Source of the DNA: an uncultured Microbacteriaceae bacterium
Lineage (GTDB): Bacteria; Actinomycetota; Actinomycetes; Actinomycetales; Microbacteriaceae
DNA: 5,507 bases
Direction of reading: 5' to 3'
Assembly (NCBI GenBank): GCA_903907615.1
Contig: CAIVOR010000175.1
Location: 1-5,507, forward strand
Shown here piece by piece: positions 1 to 5,359 of the stretch. Each line of letters opens with the position of its first letter. Positions within the stretch are counted from its first letter, which is position 1. The notes beneath the pieces were generated by a model. It was not told the DNA's origin. It did no database searches and worked only from the letters and a program-made list of their open reading frames with translations. A program made the translations under genes and the position numbers.

Positions 1-373
1 CGGATGGGAGAACTGACTGGTTGGAGTGGTTCAGCTCGACACGAATCGAACCGCCCCCCTCGAGCGGGATGGGAAAGTCGAGGCGCTCGTGTTTAATGCG
101 CAGGTCATCAAGAGCCCGCAGGGCCTGCCGCGCAAAGTAGCCGATCTCCGGATCGTGACGCTTCTTCTCGAGCTCGCTAATCACGATCACGGGAATCACC
201 ACGCTGTGTTCGGCAAACCGAAATAGGGCCGTGGGGTCAGACAGAAGTACCGACGTGTCGAGCACAAACGTGCGCTCGGCCTGGCGACCCTTCTGCTCAG
301 TGGCGGACGATTCCTTCGTGCGGCGCGAGGTTGTCGTTGACGACGTCTGCACACCATCGGGTTGCGGGGTCAT
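1..373 (-). CDS. PIN-PhoH family protein (PhoH2-like), N-terminal part, cut by the left window edge
   Basis: Reading leftward from the ATG at 373, an open frame of 124 codons continues past base 1. After a low-complexity Ser/Thr-rich and charged N-terminus (residues 1-33) comes a PIN nuclease domain. It starts with FVLDTSVLLSDP (36-47), which carries the first conserved acidic residue, D39. PVIVISELEKKRHDPEIGYFA (from residue 61) carries the second, E67, and the typical ISELEKK motif. The last visible residues lead toward the later acidic residues and the C-terminal PhoH P-loop ATPase, both outside the window. Family knowledge: full-length actinobacterial members are about 430-450 aa, and mycobacterial PhoH2 combines a PIN ribonuclease with an RNA helicase/ATPase. 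The protein should be cytosolic and act on RNA. It lies 101 bp downstream of the cis-prenyltransferase on the same strand, as in related actinobacteria. No strong Shine-Dalgarno precedes the ATG, so the exact start is less certain than the identity. Confidence 0.88.
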   Translation of the reverse strand, partial: MTPQPDGVQTSSTTTSRRTKESSATEQKGRQAERTFVLDTSVLLSDPTALFRFAEHSVVIPVIVISELEKKRHDPEIGYFARQALRALDDLRIKHERLDFPIPLEGGGSIRVELNHSNQSVLPS

Positions 374-474
374 GCCATCAAACTACGTCCGGTTACACAC
401 CAAGCTGGCGCGCGACACGCCCGGGAGACAGGAGTTTACGAAGTCTTCGAGCGGAGCCGTCGTCGGCCCTTTTG

Positions 475-1254
475 TTAGCTGCCGAAACGGCGCTCGCGAC
501 GGGTGTAATCGCGCATGGCGCGAAGGAAGTCGACCTCACGCAGGTCGGGGTACAGCGCCTCCACAAAGTAGAACTCGGAGTGTGCGCTCTGCCACAGCAT
601 GAAGTCGCTGAGCCGCTGTTCGCCCGAAGTTCGAATGACCAAGTCCGGGTCCGGAAGTCCGCCGGTGTAGAGATGGTCGCCGATGAGCTCGGGCGAGAGC
701 CGCTCGGCGAGGTCATCAATCTTGCCTCCCGCCTTCTCGTGCTCGTGGATGATGCTGCGCACGGCATCGGCAATCTCGGCGCGACCGCCGTAACCGATGG
801 CGAGGTTGACGTGCAGGCCCGTGTTGGTGGCCGTCTCCTTCTCCACCGCAACGAGGCGGGCGAGCAGATCAGCGTCCAACCCATCGTCGCGCCCCACGTG
901 CTTGATTTTCCAGTTGCGCTGATGCCCGAGGTCTTCGGCCAGGCCGGCGATGATGTCGAACAGTTCGCGCAGTTCCTCGGGCGGTCGACCCGAGAGGTTG
1001 TCGGTCGACAGCAGGTAGAGCGTGACCATGCCGATGCCGAGCTCATCACACCACACCAAGAATTCAGGTACCTTGCGAGCGCCGGCGCGGTGACCGTGCG
1101 CGCTGCCCTCCAATGCCCGTTCCTTAGCCCAGCGTCGATTACCGTCGACAATCATTCCGATGTGGTGCGGGAGTCGGGAACGATCCAGTTCCTTGCGAAG
1201 CCGGCGCGCATACAGTGAATAGATCAGGCCGGGTTGAACCTGGCGATCAGGCAT
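475..1254 (-). CDS. uppS: Cis-prenyltransferase (isoprenyl transferase, UppS family; short-chain Z-isoprenyl diphosphate synthase type)
   Basis: The 259-residue product adds isopentenyl diphosphate units in cis configuration to an allylic diphosphate, feeding polyprenyl carriers for cell-envelope synthesis at the inner face of the membrane. Family motifs run in order: HHIGMIVDGNRRWAKE (30-45, catalytic Asp D37), HRAGARKVPEFLVWCDELGI (55-74), VTLYLLSTDNL (77-87), NLAIGYGGRAEI (150-161) and the C-terminal RTSGEQRLSDFMLWQSAHSE (208-227), whose Arg and Ser residues bind the isopentenyl diphosphate. The VDGNRRWA form, instead of MDGNGRWA, and the bulky Leu81 after the YLLS tyrosine resemble the Mycobacterium tuberculosis Z,E-farnesyl diphosphate synthase Rv1086 more than long-chain enzymes. 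I chose the ATG at 1254 because a GGGGGTG stretch lies just upstream. An in-frame GTG at 1284 would add 10 residues but has no ribosome site. It probably shares a transcript with the small membrane protein gene upstream, 51 bp away. Confidence 0.93.
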   Translation of the reverse strand: MPDRQVQPGLIYSLYARRLRKELDRSRLPHHIGMIVDGNRRWAKERALEGSAHGHRAGARKVPEFLVWCDELGIGMVTLYLLSTDNLSGRPPEELRELFDIIAGLAEDLGHQRNWKIKHVGRDDGLDADLLARLVAVEKETATNTGLHVNLAIGYGGRAEIADAVRSIIHEHEKAGGKIDDLAERLSPELIGDHLYTGGLPDPDLVIRTSGEQRLSDFMLWQSAHSEFYFVEALYPDLREVDFLRAMRDYTRRERRFGS

Positions 1255-1305
1255 GGCACCCCCGCGACGGCACGGCAACCCCACACACGGACATCACGAA
1301 CCGGC

Positions 1306-1503
1306 TTACTTCGTGCTCGCTGCGGCCTGCTCGGCGTCGAGTTTGGCCTCGATTTCTGCCCGGTAGCGCTGCCGGCGGATGCGGCGCACCATGTCCCAGA
1401 CCAGCAATACGGTGACAACCCCCACAAAAAATGTTGCGATGAATCCCACAACACCCGGCGTAACGAGGTCGGGGTTGATGGCAGTATCGACAGCGAAGAA
1501 CAC
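1306..1503 (-). CDS. Small single-pass membrane protein of unknown function
   Basis: A 65-residue protein with a GTG start at 1503, preceded by a good Shine-Dalgarno (AGAGAGG, about 7 nt away). It has a short N-terminal tail, one hydrophobic segment (about 17-36, GVVGFIATFFVGVVTVLLVW) and a basic stretch (RRIRRQRYR, 40-48) that predicts an N-out, C-in orientation by the positive-inside rule. The C-terminal tail is charged, Ala/Glu/Lys-rich and probably helical. I do not recognise a characterised family. Its position between DUF4307 and the cis-prenyltransferase matches a small membrane protein found near mca in other actinobacteria (Rv1083 in M. tuberculosis). That equivalence rests on position and general build, not on alignment. 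It is probably the first gene of a leftward operon with the cis-prenyltransferase. Function unknown. Confidence 0.8.
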   Translation of the reverse strand: MFFAVDTAINPDLVTPGVVGFIATFFVGVVTVLLVWDMVRRIRRQRYRAEIEAKLDAEQAAASTK

Positions 1504-1587
1504 AAGCGATCCTCTCTCGCGGCGGGGCGGCTAGCCTTATAGGACCAGCCTACCCGGCGCTCAGTGTGAGAAGAGAGGGCGTGACCC
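1504..1587. promoter_or_regulatory. Divergent intergenic region with ribosome sites for both flanking genes and a weak promoter candidate
   Basis: This 84-bp gap must hold the start signals for the leftward operon and the rightward DUF4307-greA pair. On the minus strand, AGAGAGG lies just upstream of the GTG at 1503. On the plus strand, AGAGAGGG (1572-1579) sits 8 nt before the GTG at 1588. Near the centre, TATAAG on the minus strand (1541-1536) could be a -10 box, and TAGCCT on the plus strand (1532-1537) fits the loose TANNNT consensus. No convincing -35 hexamer accompanies either. The ribosome sites are clear; the promoter boxes are tentative. Confidence 0.4.
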
Positions 1588-1980
1588 GTGTCATCACCGA
1601 CCATCGAACAGCGTTACGGCCGCACCGCGTCGCCCCGACGCCGTAGAGCCATCGTGGTGTCGGTGATTGCGGTTGTGGTTGCCCTGGCGATCGGTTGGTT
1701 TATCTGGGCCAACCCGATCGGGGTCGGGCCCCAAGCCGTTGCCCGCGACACAGGATTCATTCTTGAAGATGATCGGGTGACGGTGATGTTCGACGTCACG
1801 TTCACGCCGGAACACGCCGGAGCGTGCGCCCTTCAGGCTCTCGACAAAGGGTTTGCCATTGTTGGTTGGAAAGTGGTCACGTTTGAGGCGGTGAGCGAGG
1901 AAACGCGCAGCAGCAAAGTGACGTTCCGCACCACATCGCCGGCCGTAACCGGTGTGGTCTCTTCCTGCTGGCTCACCTAG
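1588..1980 (+). CDS. DUF4307 domain-containing membrane-anchored protein
   Basis: The product is 130 residues with a GTG start and a well-spaced AGAGAGGG ribosome site. The N-terminus has the RYGR motif (9-12) and a basic cluster (PRRRR, 16-20), followed by one membrane segment (about 21-41). The remaining 85 or so residues form an extracytoplasmic beta-rich domain by topology. It contains FDVTF and ACALQALD (79-86), the VGW motif (92-94), and a C-terminal TTSPAVTGVVSSCW stretch. Two cysteines, C80 and C127, are the only ones and could form a disulfide outside the membrane; that is an inference. The RYGR start, the ACAL cysteine motif and the terminal cysteine are typical of DUF4307, an actinobacterial family of unknown function that sits beside greA in many genomes (Rv1081c in M. 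tuberculosis). It ends 9 bp before greA, so the two probably share a transcript. Confidence 0.88.
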   Translation: MSSPTIEQRYGRTASPRRRRAIVVSVIAVVVALAIGWFIWANPIGVGPQAVARDTGFILEDDRVTVMFDVTFTPEHAGACALQALDKGFAIVGWKVVTFEAVSEETRSSKVTFRTTSPAVTGVVSSCWLT

Positions 1981-1989
1981 TCTCTCTAT
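1978..1989 (+). promoter_or_regulatory. Candidate -10 box placed for a leaderless greA transcript
   Basis: The 9 bp before the greA ATG are pyrimidine-rich (TCTCTCTAT) and the preceding bases contain no purine-rich Shine-Dalgarno. TAGTCT at 1978-1983 fits the TANNNT -10 pattern and ends six bases before the A of the ATG, the spacing expected if transcription starts on the start codon. No good -35 is visible. It overlaps the DUF4307 stop codon. Translational coupling to DUF4307 is the alternative explanation. Confidence 0.3.
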
Positions 1990-2475
1990 ATGGCTGACCA
2001 GACCACACCCTTCCTTACTCAAGAGGCGTACGACCGCTTGGGCGCAGAACTTGCCGATCTTTCCACGCGTGGCCGCGAGGAAATCGCCAAGCGCATCGAG
2101 TTGGCCCGCGAAGAGGGCGACCTCAAGGAAAACGGCGGATACCACGCAGCCAAAGAGGAGCAGGGCAAGATGGAAGCCCGCATCCGCACACTGCAACACA
2201 TCCTCAAAGAGGCTCAGGTGGGCGAGGCCCCCGAGAGCAAGGGAATCGTTGAACCCGGAACCATCGTGGTGGCCATTGTTGCCGGCGACAAAGAAGAGTT
2301 CCTTCTGGGGAGTCGCGAAATCGCCGACGGGGTCGACATCGACGTCCGCAGTGAATCAAGCCCACTGGGTGCCGCCATCATTGGCATGAAGCCCGGCGAG
2401 ACCACCACCTACAAAGCGCCCAACGGTCGCGACATCGAGGTCACCATCAAGGACGTCAAGACCTTTACCGGCTAA
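1990..2475 (+). CDS. greA: Transcription elongation factor GreA
   Basis: The product is 161 residues, the usual GreA length. GreA enters the secondary channel of RNA polymerase and stimulates cleavage of the backtracked RNA 3' end so that elongation can resume. The N-terminal coiled-coil hairpin (about 8-80) opens with LTQEAYDRLGAEL. Its tip motif, AREEGDLKENGGYHAAKEEQ (39-58), carries the acidic residues D44 and E47 that chelate the catalytic magnesium in the family. The C-terminal FKBP-like domain (about 84-161) includes VEPGTIV, the SPLGAAIIGMKPGE segment (124-137) and a terminal beta strand, IEVTIKDVKTF. The start fits the family N-terminus well, although no Shine-Dalgarno is seen, so the message may be leaderless or coupled to DUF4307. 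It converges on ilvA with 24 bp between the stops. Confidence 0.97.
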   Translation: MADQTTPFLTQEAYDRLGAELADLSTRGREEIAKRIELAREEGDLKENGGYHAAKEEQGKMEARIRTLQHILKEAQVGEAPESKGIVEPGTIVVAIVAGDKEEFLLGSREIADGVDIDVRSESSPLGAAIIGMKPGETTTYKAPNGRDIEVTIKDVKTFTG

Positions 2476-2499
2476 GGCGACCCACGGTTTTTTCGGCGG

Positions 2500-3744
2500 C
2501 TAAATGTCGTCGGCGACGCGGATTTTGTAGCCGGCGTCGGTGAGTTTCTTCATGACCGCTGTGCGGTGCTCGGGTCCACGCGTCTCAATGTGCAGCTCGA
2601 GCTCGGCCTCGTTGATCTGAAACTTTCCGTGACGCGTGTGCACCACCTCGACCACGTTGGCGTTGGCCTCAGCAACCAGCTCGGCCGTGCGCGCCAACTG
2701 ACCCGGACGGTCGGGCAGCATGATGCGCAACTTGAGGTAGCGTTCGGAGGCAGCCAGGCCGTGGGCGATGATGCGCTGCATGAGCATGGGATCGATGTTC
2801 CCGCCCGAGAGAATCGCCACGGTCTTTCCCGTGCCGGTCACCTTGCCCGCGAGGATGGCCGCAACAGCAACCGCGCCCGCCGGCTCGACCACGAGTTTTG
2901 CGCGTTCGAGCAGCATGACGAGCGCACGCGCGGTGTCGTCATCGCTCACGGTGACCACCTCGTCCACCGTGGCCTGAATGATCTCAAAATTGAGCGTTCC
3001 GGGAGTCGCCACGGCGATACCGTCGGAGATTGTGGGCAAAACGTCAATCTTGACCGGCTTGCCCGCGGCGAGCGAGGGCGGATACGCCGCCGCATTCTCC
3101 GCTTGAACACCAATGATGCGCACTGTGCGGCCGAGCTGGGCCGCCCGCTGCTTCATGGCACTGGCCACGCCCGAGATCAGGCCACCGCCGCCAATCGGCA
3201 CGACGACGGTATCCACATCGGGCACCTGGTCCAGGATGTCGAGCCCCAGCGTTCCCTGACCCGCAACCACCTTGGGGTGATCAAACGGGGGAATAAAGAC
3301 GGCGCCGGTCTCGGCGACAAAGTCCTTGGCCGCCTTGAGTGATTCGTTGAAGATGTCGCCCGCGAGAACCACGGTGGCGCCGTAATCCTGAGTGGCCTGC
3401 AACTTGGGCAGGGCAACACCAACGGGCATGAAGATGGTGGCCTTGATGCCCAGCGCTTGGGCGGCACGAGCGACACCCTGTGAGTGGTTGCCGGCCGATG
3501 CGGCCACGACTCCGCGGGCGCGCTCTTCCGGGCTGAGCGACGAGATGAGGTTGTAGGCGCCGCGCAGTTTGTAACTGCCGGTGCGCTGGAGGTTCTCACA
3601 CTTCAGGAGGACTTCGGAACCCAACACGGCCGACAGAAACCGCGACGACTCCATAGGCGTAACCTGCGCCACATTGGCCACAACCGGACGCGCGGCCTCG
3701 AACTCTTCTAACGAAGGTCCGGGAAAAGGGGGCGCCGAGGTCAT
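2500..3744 (-). CDS. ilvA: Threonine ammonia-lyase (threonine dehydratase), ACT-domain form
   Basis: This PLP enzyme (EC 4.3.1.19) deaminates L-threonine to 2-oxobutanoate, the first committed step toward isoleucine. The 414-residue protein has the fold-type II catalytic domain at about 13-325. It shows KCENLQRTGSYKLRGAYN (48-65) with the PLP-binding lysine K59, SAGNHSQG (83-90), the glycine-rich phosphate loop PIGGGGLISG (183-192) and a late LSGGNIDP segment. One ACT domain follows at about 338-414 (LKLRIMLPDRPGQLARTAEL), a probable amino-acid-sensing regulatory unit. The length lies between E. coli TdcB (329 aa, no ACT) and E. coli IlvA (514 aa, doubled regulatory domain). The intermediate form is common in actinobacteria and usually called IlvA, but a catabolic role cannot be excluded from sequence. 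The ATG at 3744 has an AGGA site 8 nt upstream. It starts 17 bp after the htpX stop, suggesting co-transcription. Confidence 0.95.
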   Translation of the reverse strand: MTSAPPFPGPSLEEFEAARPVVANVAQVTPMESSRFLSAVLGSEVLLKCENLQRTGSYKLRGAYNLISSLSPEERARGVVAASAGNHSQGVARAAQALGIKATIFMPVGVALPKLQATQDYGATVVLAGDIFNESLKAAKDFVAETGAVFIPPFDHPKVVAGQGTLGLDILDQVPDVDTVVVPIGGGGLISGVASAMKQRAAQLGRTVRIIGVQAENAAAYPPSLAAGKPVKIDVLPTISDGIAVATPGTLNFEIIQATVDEVVTVSDDDTARALVMLLERAKLVVEPAGAVAVAAILAGKVTGTGKTVAILSGGNIDPMLMQRIIAHGLAASERYLKLRIMLPDRPGQLARTAELVAEANANVVEVVHTRHGKFQINEAELELHIETRGPEHRTAVMKKLTDAGYKIRVADDI

Positions 3745-3761
3745 AACTGAAATCCTAGGCT

Positions 3762-4637
3762 CTAGAACTTGCCACCCATGTCATGTAGACGCTCAATTCG
3801 CTCAGCAATGGGCGGGTGGGTGGAGAACAACCGCGCGGCAAAACCGGGCTTGTCGGGGTCGGATATCCACATGTGCGCCATGCTCGACGACTTTCGGCGC
3901 ACGGGCGCACCGTATTCACCGAGCTTTTGCAGGGCGCTGGCGAGGCCTTCGGGGTGCCGAGTGGTGAGTGCTCCCGTGGCATCAGCCAGGTACTCGCGCT
4001 GCCGCGACACGGCCAGCTGCACGAGCATCGCAACAATGGGCGCCAAAATAATTGCCACAAGTCCCAAGATGGCGACCACCGGATTGTTGTTGTCTCGGCT
4101 CCCGCGACCAAAGAAAGACATGCGCAACAGAATGTCGGCGATGATGCCCACGGCAACCACCAGCCCGAAGACAATCATCGACACGCGAATGTCGAAGTTC
4201 TGGATGTGCCCCATCTCGTGAGCAAGGACGCCCTCGAGCTCGGCGTCATCCATGATGTCGAGGAGTCCCGACGTCACGGCGATTGCCGAGTGTTTGGGGT
4301 CGCGGCCCGTGGCAAACGCGTTGGGTGCTGGATCGTTGATGATGTACACCTTGGGCATCGGCATGCCCGTGGTGATGGAGATGTTCTCGACCATGTTCCA
4401 CAGTCGCGGGTTCTGCTCGCGCTGGATCTGGATGGCGCCGGTGAACATGAGCGCCTGCGATCCGGCAGCGAAGTACTGGAGCACGGTGTACAGAATGGCG
4501 CCAATAACCACAAAGATCAGAATCGAAATGTTGTCGTAGGTGTAACTAGCCAACCAGCCCAGGCCACCAATGATGATGAAGAAAATCACCATGATGAAGA
4601 CGGTGTTGCGCTTATTGGCCGCGATGGCGGAATACAC
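3762..4637 (-). CDS. htpX: Membrane zinc metalloprotease HtpX (M48 family)
   Basis: HtpX is an integral-membrane endopeptidase that degrades misfolded or damaged membrane proteins under heat and envelope stress. This 291-residue copy has the expected build. The N-terminus MYSAIAANKRNTV is followed by two membrane segments (about 13-31 and 36-57), and the M48 catalytic domain contains AHEMGHIQNFD (139-149). In it H140 and H144 are zinc ligands and E141 the catalytic base. Two further hydrophobic segments lie at about 152-172 and 187-210. SRQREYLADATGA (211-223) supplies the third zinc ligand, E215. A C-terminal FSTHPPIAERIERL motif (271-284) is typical of the family. The start is GTG at 4637: an in-frame TAG lies three codons upstream, and a GGGTAGG site stands about 5 nt before the GTG. 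The gene follows lemA by 43 bp, a frequent pairing, and ilvA follows 17 bp later. Confidence 0.96.
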   Translation of the reverse strand: MYSAIAANKRNTVFIMVIFFIIIGGLGWLASYTYDNISILIFVVIGAILYTVLQYFAAGSQALMFTGAIQIQREQNPRLWNMVENISITTGMPMPKVYIINDPAPNAFATGRDPKHSAIAVTSGLLDIMDDAELEGVLAHEMGHIQNFDIRVSMIVFGLVVAVGIIADILLRMSFFGRGSRDNNNPVVAILGLVAIILAPIVAMLVQLAVSRQREYLADATGALTTRHPEGLASALQKLGEYGAPVRRKSSSMAHMWISDPDKPGFAARLFSTHPPIAERIERLHDMGGKF

Positions 4638-4680
4638 GTGTACCTACCCGTTGAGGAGTGAGAGTGGCAAGAACGGCGGG

Positions 4681-5250
4681 TTAGAACTGAACGCGCGGGG
4701 GTTCTTGCAGTGAGGCGGCATCGGCAACGTCGAAGAACTCGCGCTCGCCAAAGCCGAGTCGCTTGGCCCAGGCGTTGTTGGGGAAGACCTTGATCTTCGT
4801 GTTGAACTCGCGCACGCCACCGTTATAGAAGCGGCGGGCAGCCTGGATCTTGTCTTCGGTGTCAACCAGTTCGCCCTGCAACTGCAGGAAGTTGGCGCTG
4901 GCCTGAAGCTGCGGGTAGGCCTCGGCAACGGCGAAGATGCTCTTCAACGCGCTTTGCATCATGCCTTCGGCCTTAGCGGCTTCGGCAGGTCCGTCGGCAG
5001 AAATCGTGGCGGCACGCGCCTTGGTGACGTTCTCGAAGACCGCCTTCTCGTGTGAGGCGTACCCCTTCACCGTCTCAATGAGGTTGGGGATGAGATCGGC
5101 ACGACGCTTGAGCTGAACCGTGATGTCGCTCCACGCCTCGTCAACGCGAACGTTGAGGGTGACGAGCGAGTTGTATGTGGCCCACAAATAGATGCCCACG
5201 ATAACCGCGAGAGCAACGATGACAATGATGATCGGAATGAGAACGTCCAT
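4681..5250 (-). CDS. lemA: LemA family membrane protein
   Basis: A 189-residue protein with one N-terminal membrane segment (about 4-24, very Ile/Val-rich) and a cytoplasmic or extracytoplasmic helical-bundle domain; the orientation is not settled by the sequence. LemA motifs are all present: YNSLVTLNVRVDEAWSDI (26-43), VQLKRRADLIPNLIETVKGY (45-64) followed by ASHEKAVFE, then AYPQLQASANFLQLQGEL (111-128), the tED-KIQAARRFYN block (131-143) and a closing FPNNAWAKRLGF (156-167). The biochemical function of LemA is not established. It commonly neighbours htpX, as here, which suggests a role in envelope stress or protein quality control. I chose the ATG at 5250 because the membrane segment begins immediately after it. 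An in-frame GTG at 5313 would add 21 polar residues unlike the family N-terminus. Only AGAGG directly abutting the ATG resembles a ribosome site, which is too close to work normally. Confidence 0.93.
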   Translation of the reverse strand: MDVLIPIIIVIVALAVIVGIYLWATYNSLVTLNVRVDEAWSDITVQLKRRADLIPNLIETVKGYASHEKAVFENVTKARAATISADGPAEAAKAEGMMQSALKSIFAVAEAYPQLQASANFLQLQGELVDTEDKIQAARRFYNGGVREFNTKIKVFPNNAWAKRLGFGEREFFDVADAASLQEPPRVQF

Positions 5251-5277
5251 GCCTCTATCGTATGGGGGCAAGCCTGA
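5251..5277 (-). promoter_or_regulatory. Candidate promoter placed for a leaderless lemA transcript
   Basis: On the minus strand, TACGAT (5262-5257) matches the TANNNT -10 consensus and is followed by six bases (AGAGGC) and then the lemA ATG, so transcription could begin on the A of the start codon. No acceptable Shine-Dalgarno spacing exists. A weak -35-like GCGAC lies about 16-18 bases further upstream. This would be the promoter of the lemA-htpX-ilvA run. It is pattern-based only. Confidence 0.35.
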
Positions 5278-5301
5278 AAGTCGCCCGAAAGAATCATGGA
5301 T

Positions 5302-5318
5302 GCGAAGGTCCACTTCGC
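5302..5318 (-). repeat. Perfect 6-bp inverted repeat between the VOC-like gene and lemA (possible hairpin terminator)
   Basis: GCGAAG (5302-5307) and CTTCGC (5313-5318) are exact inverted copies with a 5-nt loop, inside the 109-bp gap between the upstream gene's stop and the lemA start. In the leftward transcript it would fold about 40 nt after the VOC-like stop codon. There is no U-tract after it, so it is not a classical intrinsic terminator. It could be a U-less hairpin of the kind proposed for actinobacteria, or chance. Confidence 0.3.
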
Positions 5319-5359
5319 CGACCGGATTTCACGAGGCCGGGACTTCTGAATTCACGGGG

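Noticed and set aside
374..474. Gap between the cis-prenyltransferase and PIN-PhoH genes searched for a terminator or promoter
   Set aside because: Only a tiny CGAAG/CTTCG palindrome with a 1-nt loop (439-449) and no consensus boxes were found; not enough to call a site.
331..1218. Long plus-strand open frame (295 codons) opposite the cis-prenyltransferase
   Set aside because: The minus strand encodes a clear UppS family protein with all motifs. The plus frame is a high-GC antisense shadow without recognisable domains.
1594..2199. Minus-strand open frame (201 codons) across DUF4307 and the greA 5' part
   Set aside because: It spans two well-supported plus-strand genes and shows no family motifs.
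2469..2503. Direct repeat CGGCTAA at both ends of the greA-ilvA gap
   Set aside because: Seven bases only, overlapping the greA stop and the ilvA stop; likely chance, with no other mobile-element or attachment-site signs.
2566..3342. Plus-strand open frame (258 codons) opposite ilvA
   Set aside because: Antisense shadow of a complete threonine ammonia-lyase; rich in His and Arg as expected from reverse-frame GC-rich codons.
3816..4661. Plus-strand open frame (281 codons) opposite htpX
   Set aside because: Antisense shadow of a complete HtpX with HEMGH motif; no ribosome site or domain.
5251..5313. N-terminal extension of LemA from a GTG at 5313
   Set aside because: The 21 added residues are polar and unlike LemA N-termini, which begin at the membrane segment. 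The extension also overlaps the inverted repeat and candidate promoter.
5347..5354. TGAATTCA palindrome just downstream of the VOC-like stop
   Set aside because: An isolated 8-bp palindrome with no second copy; consistent with chance.
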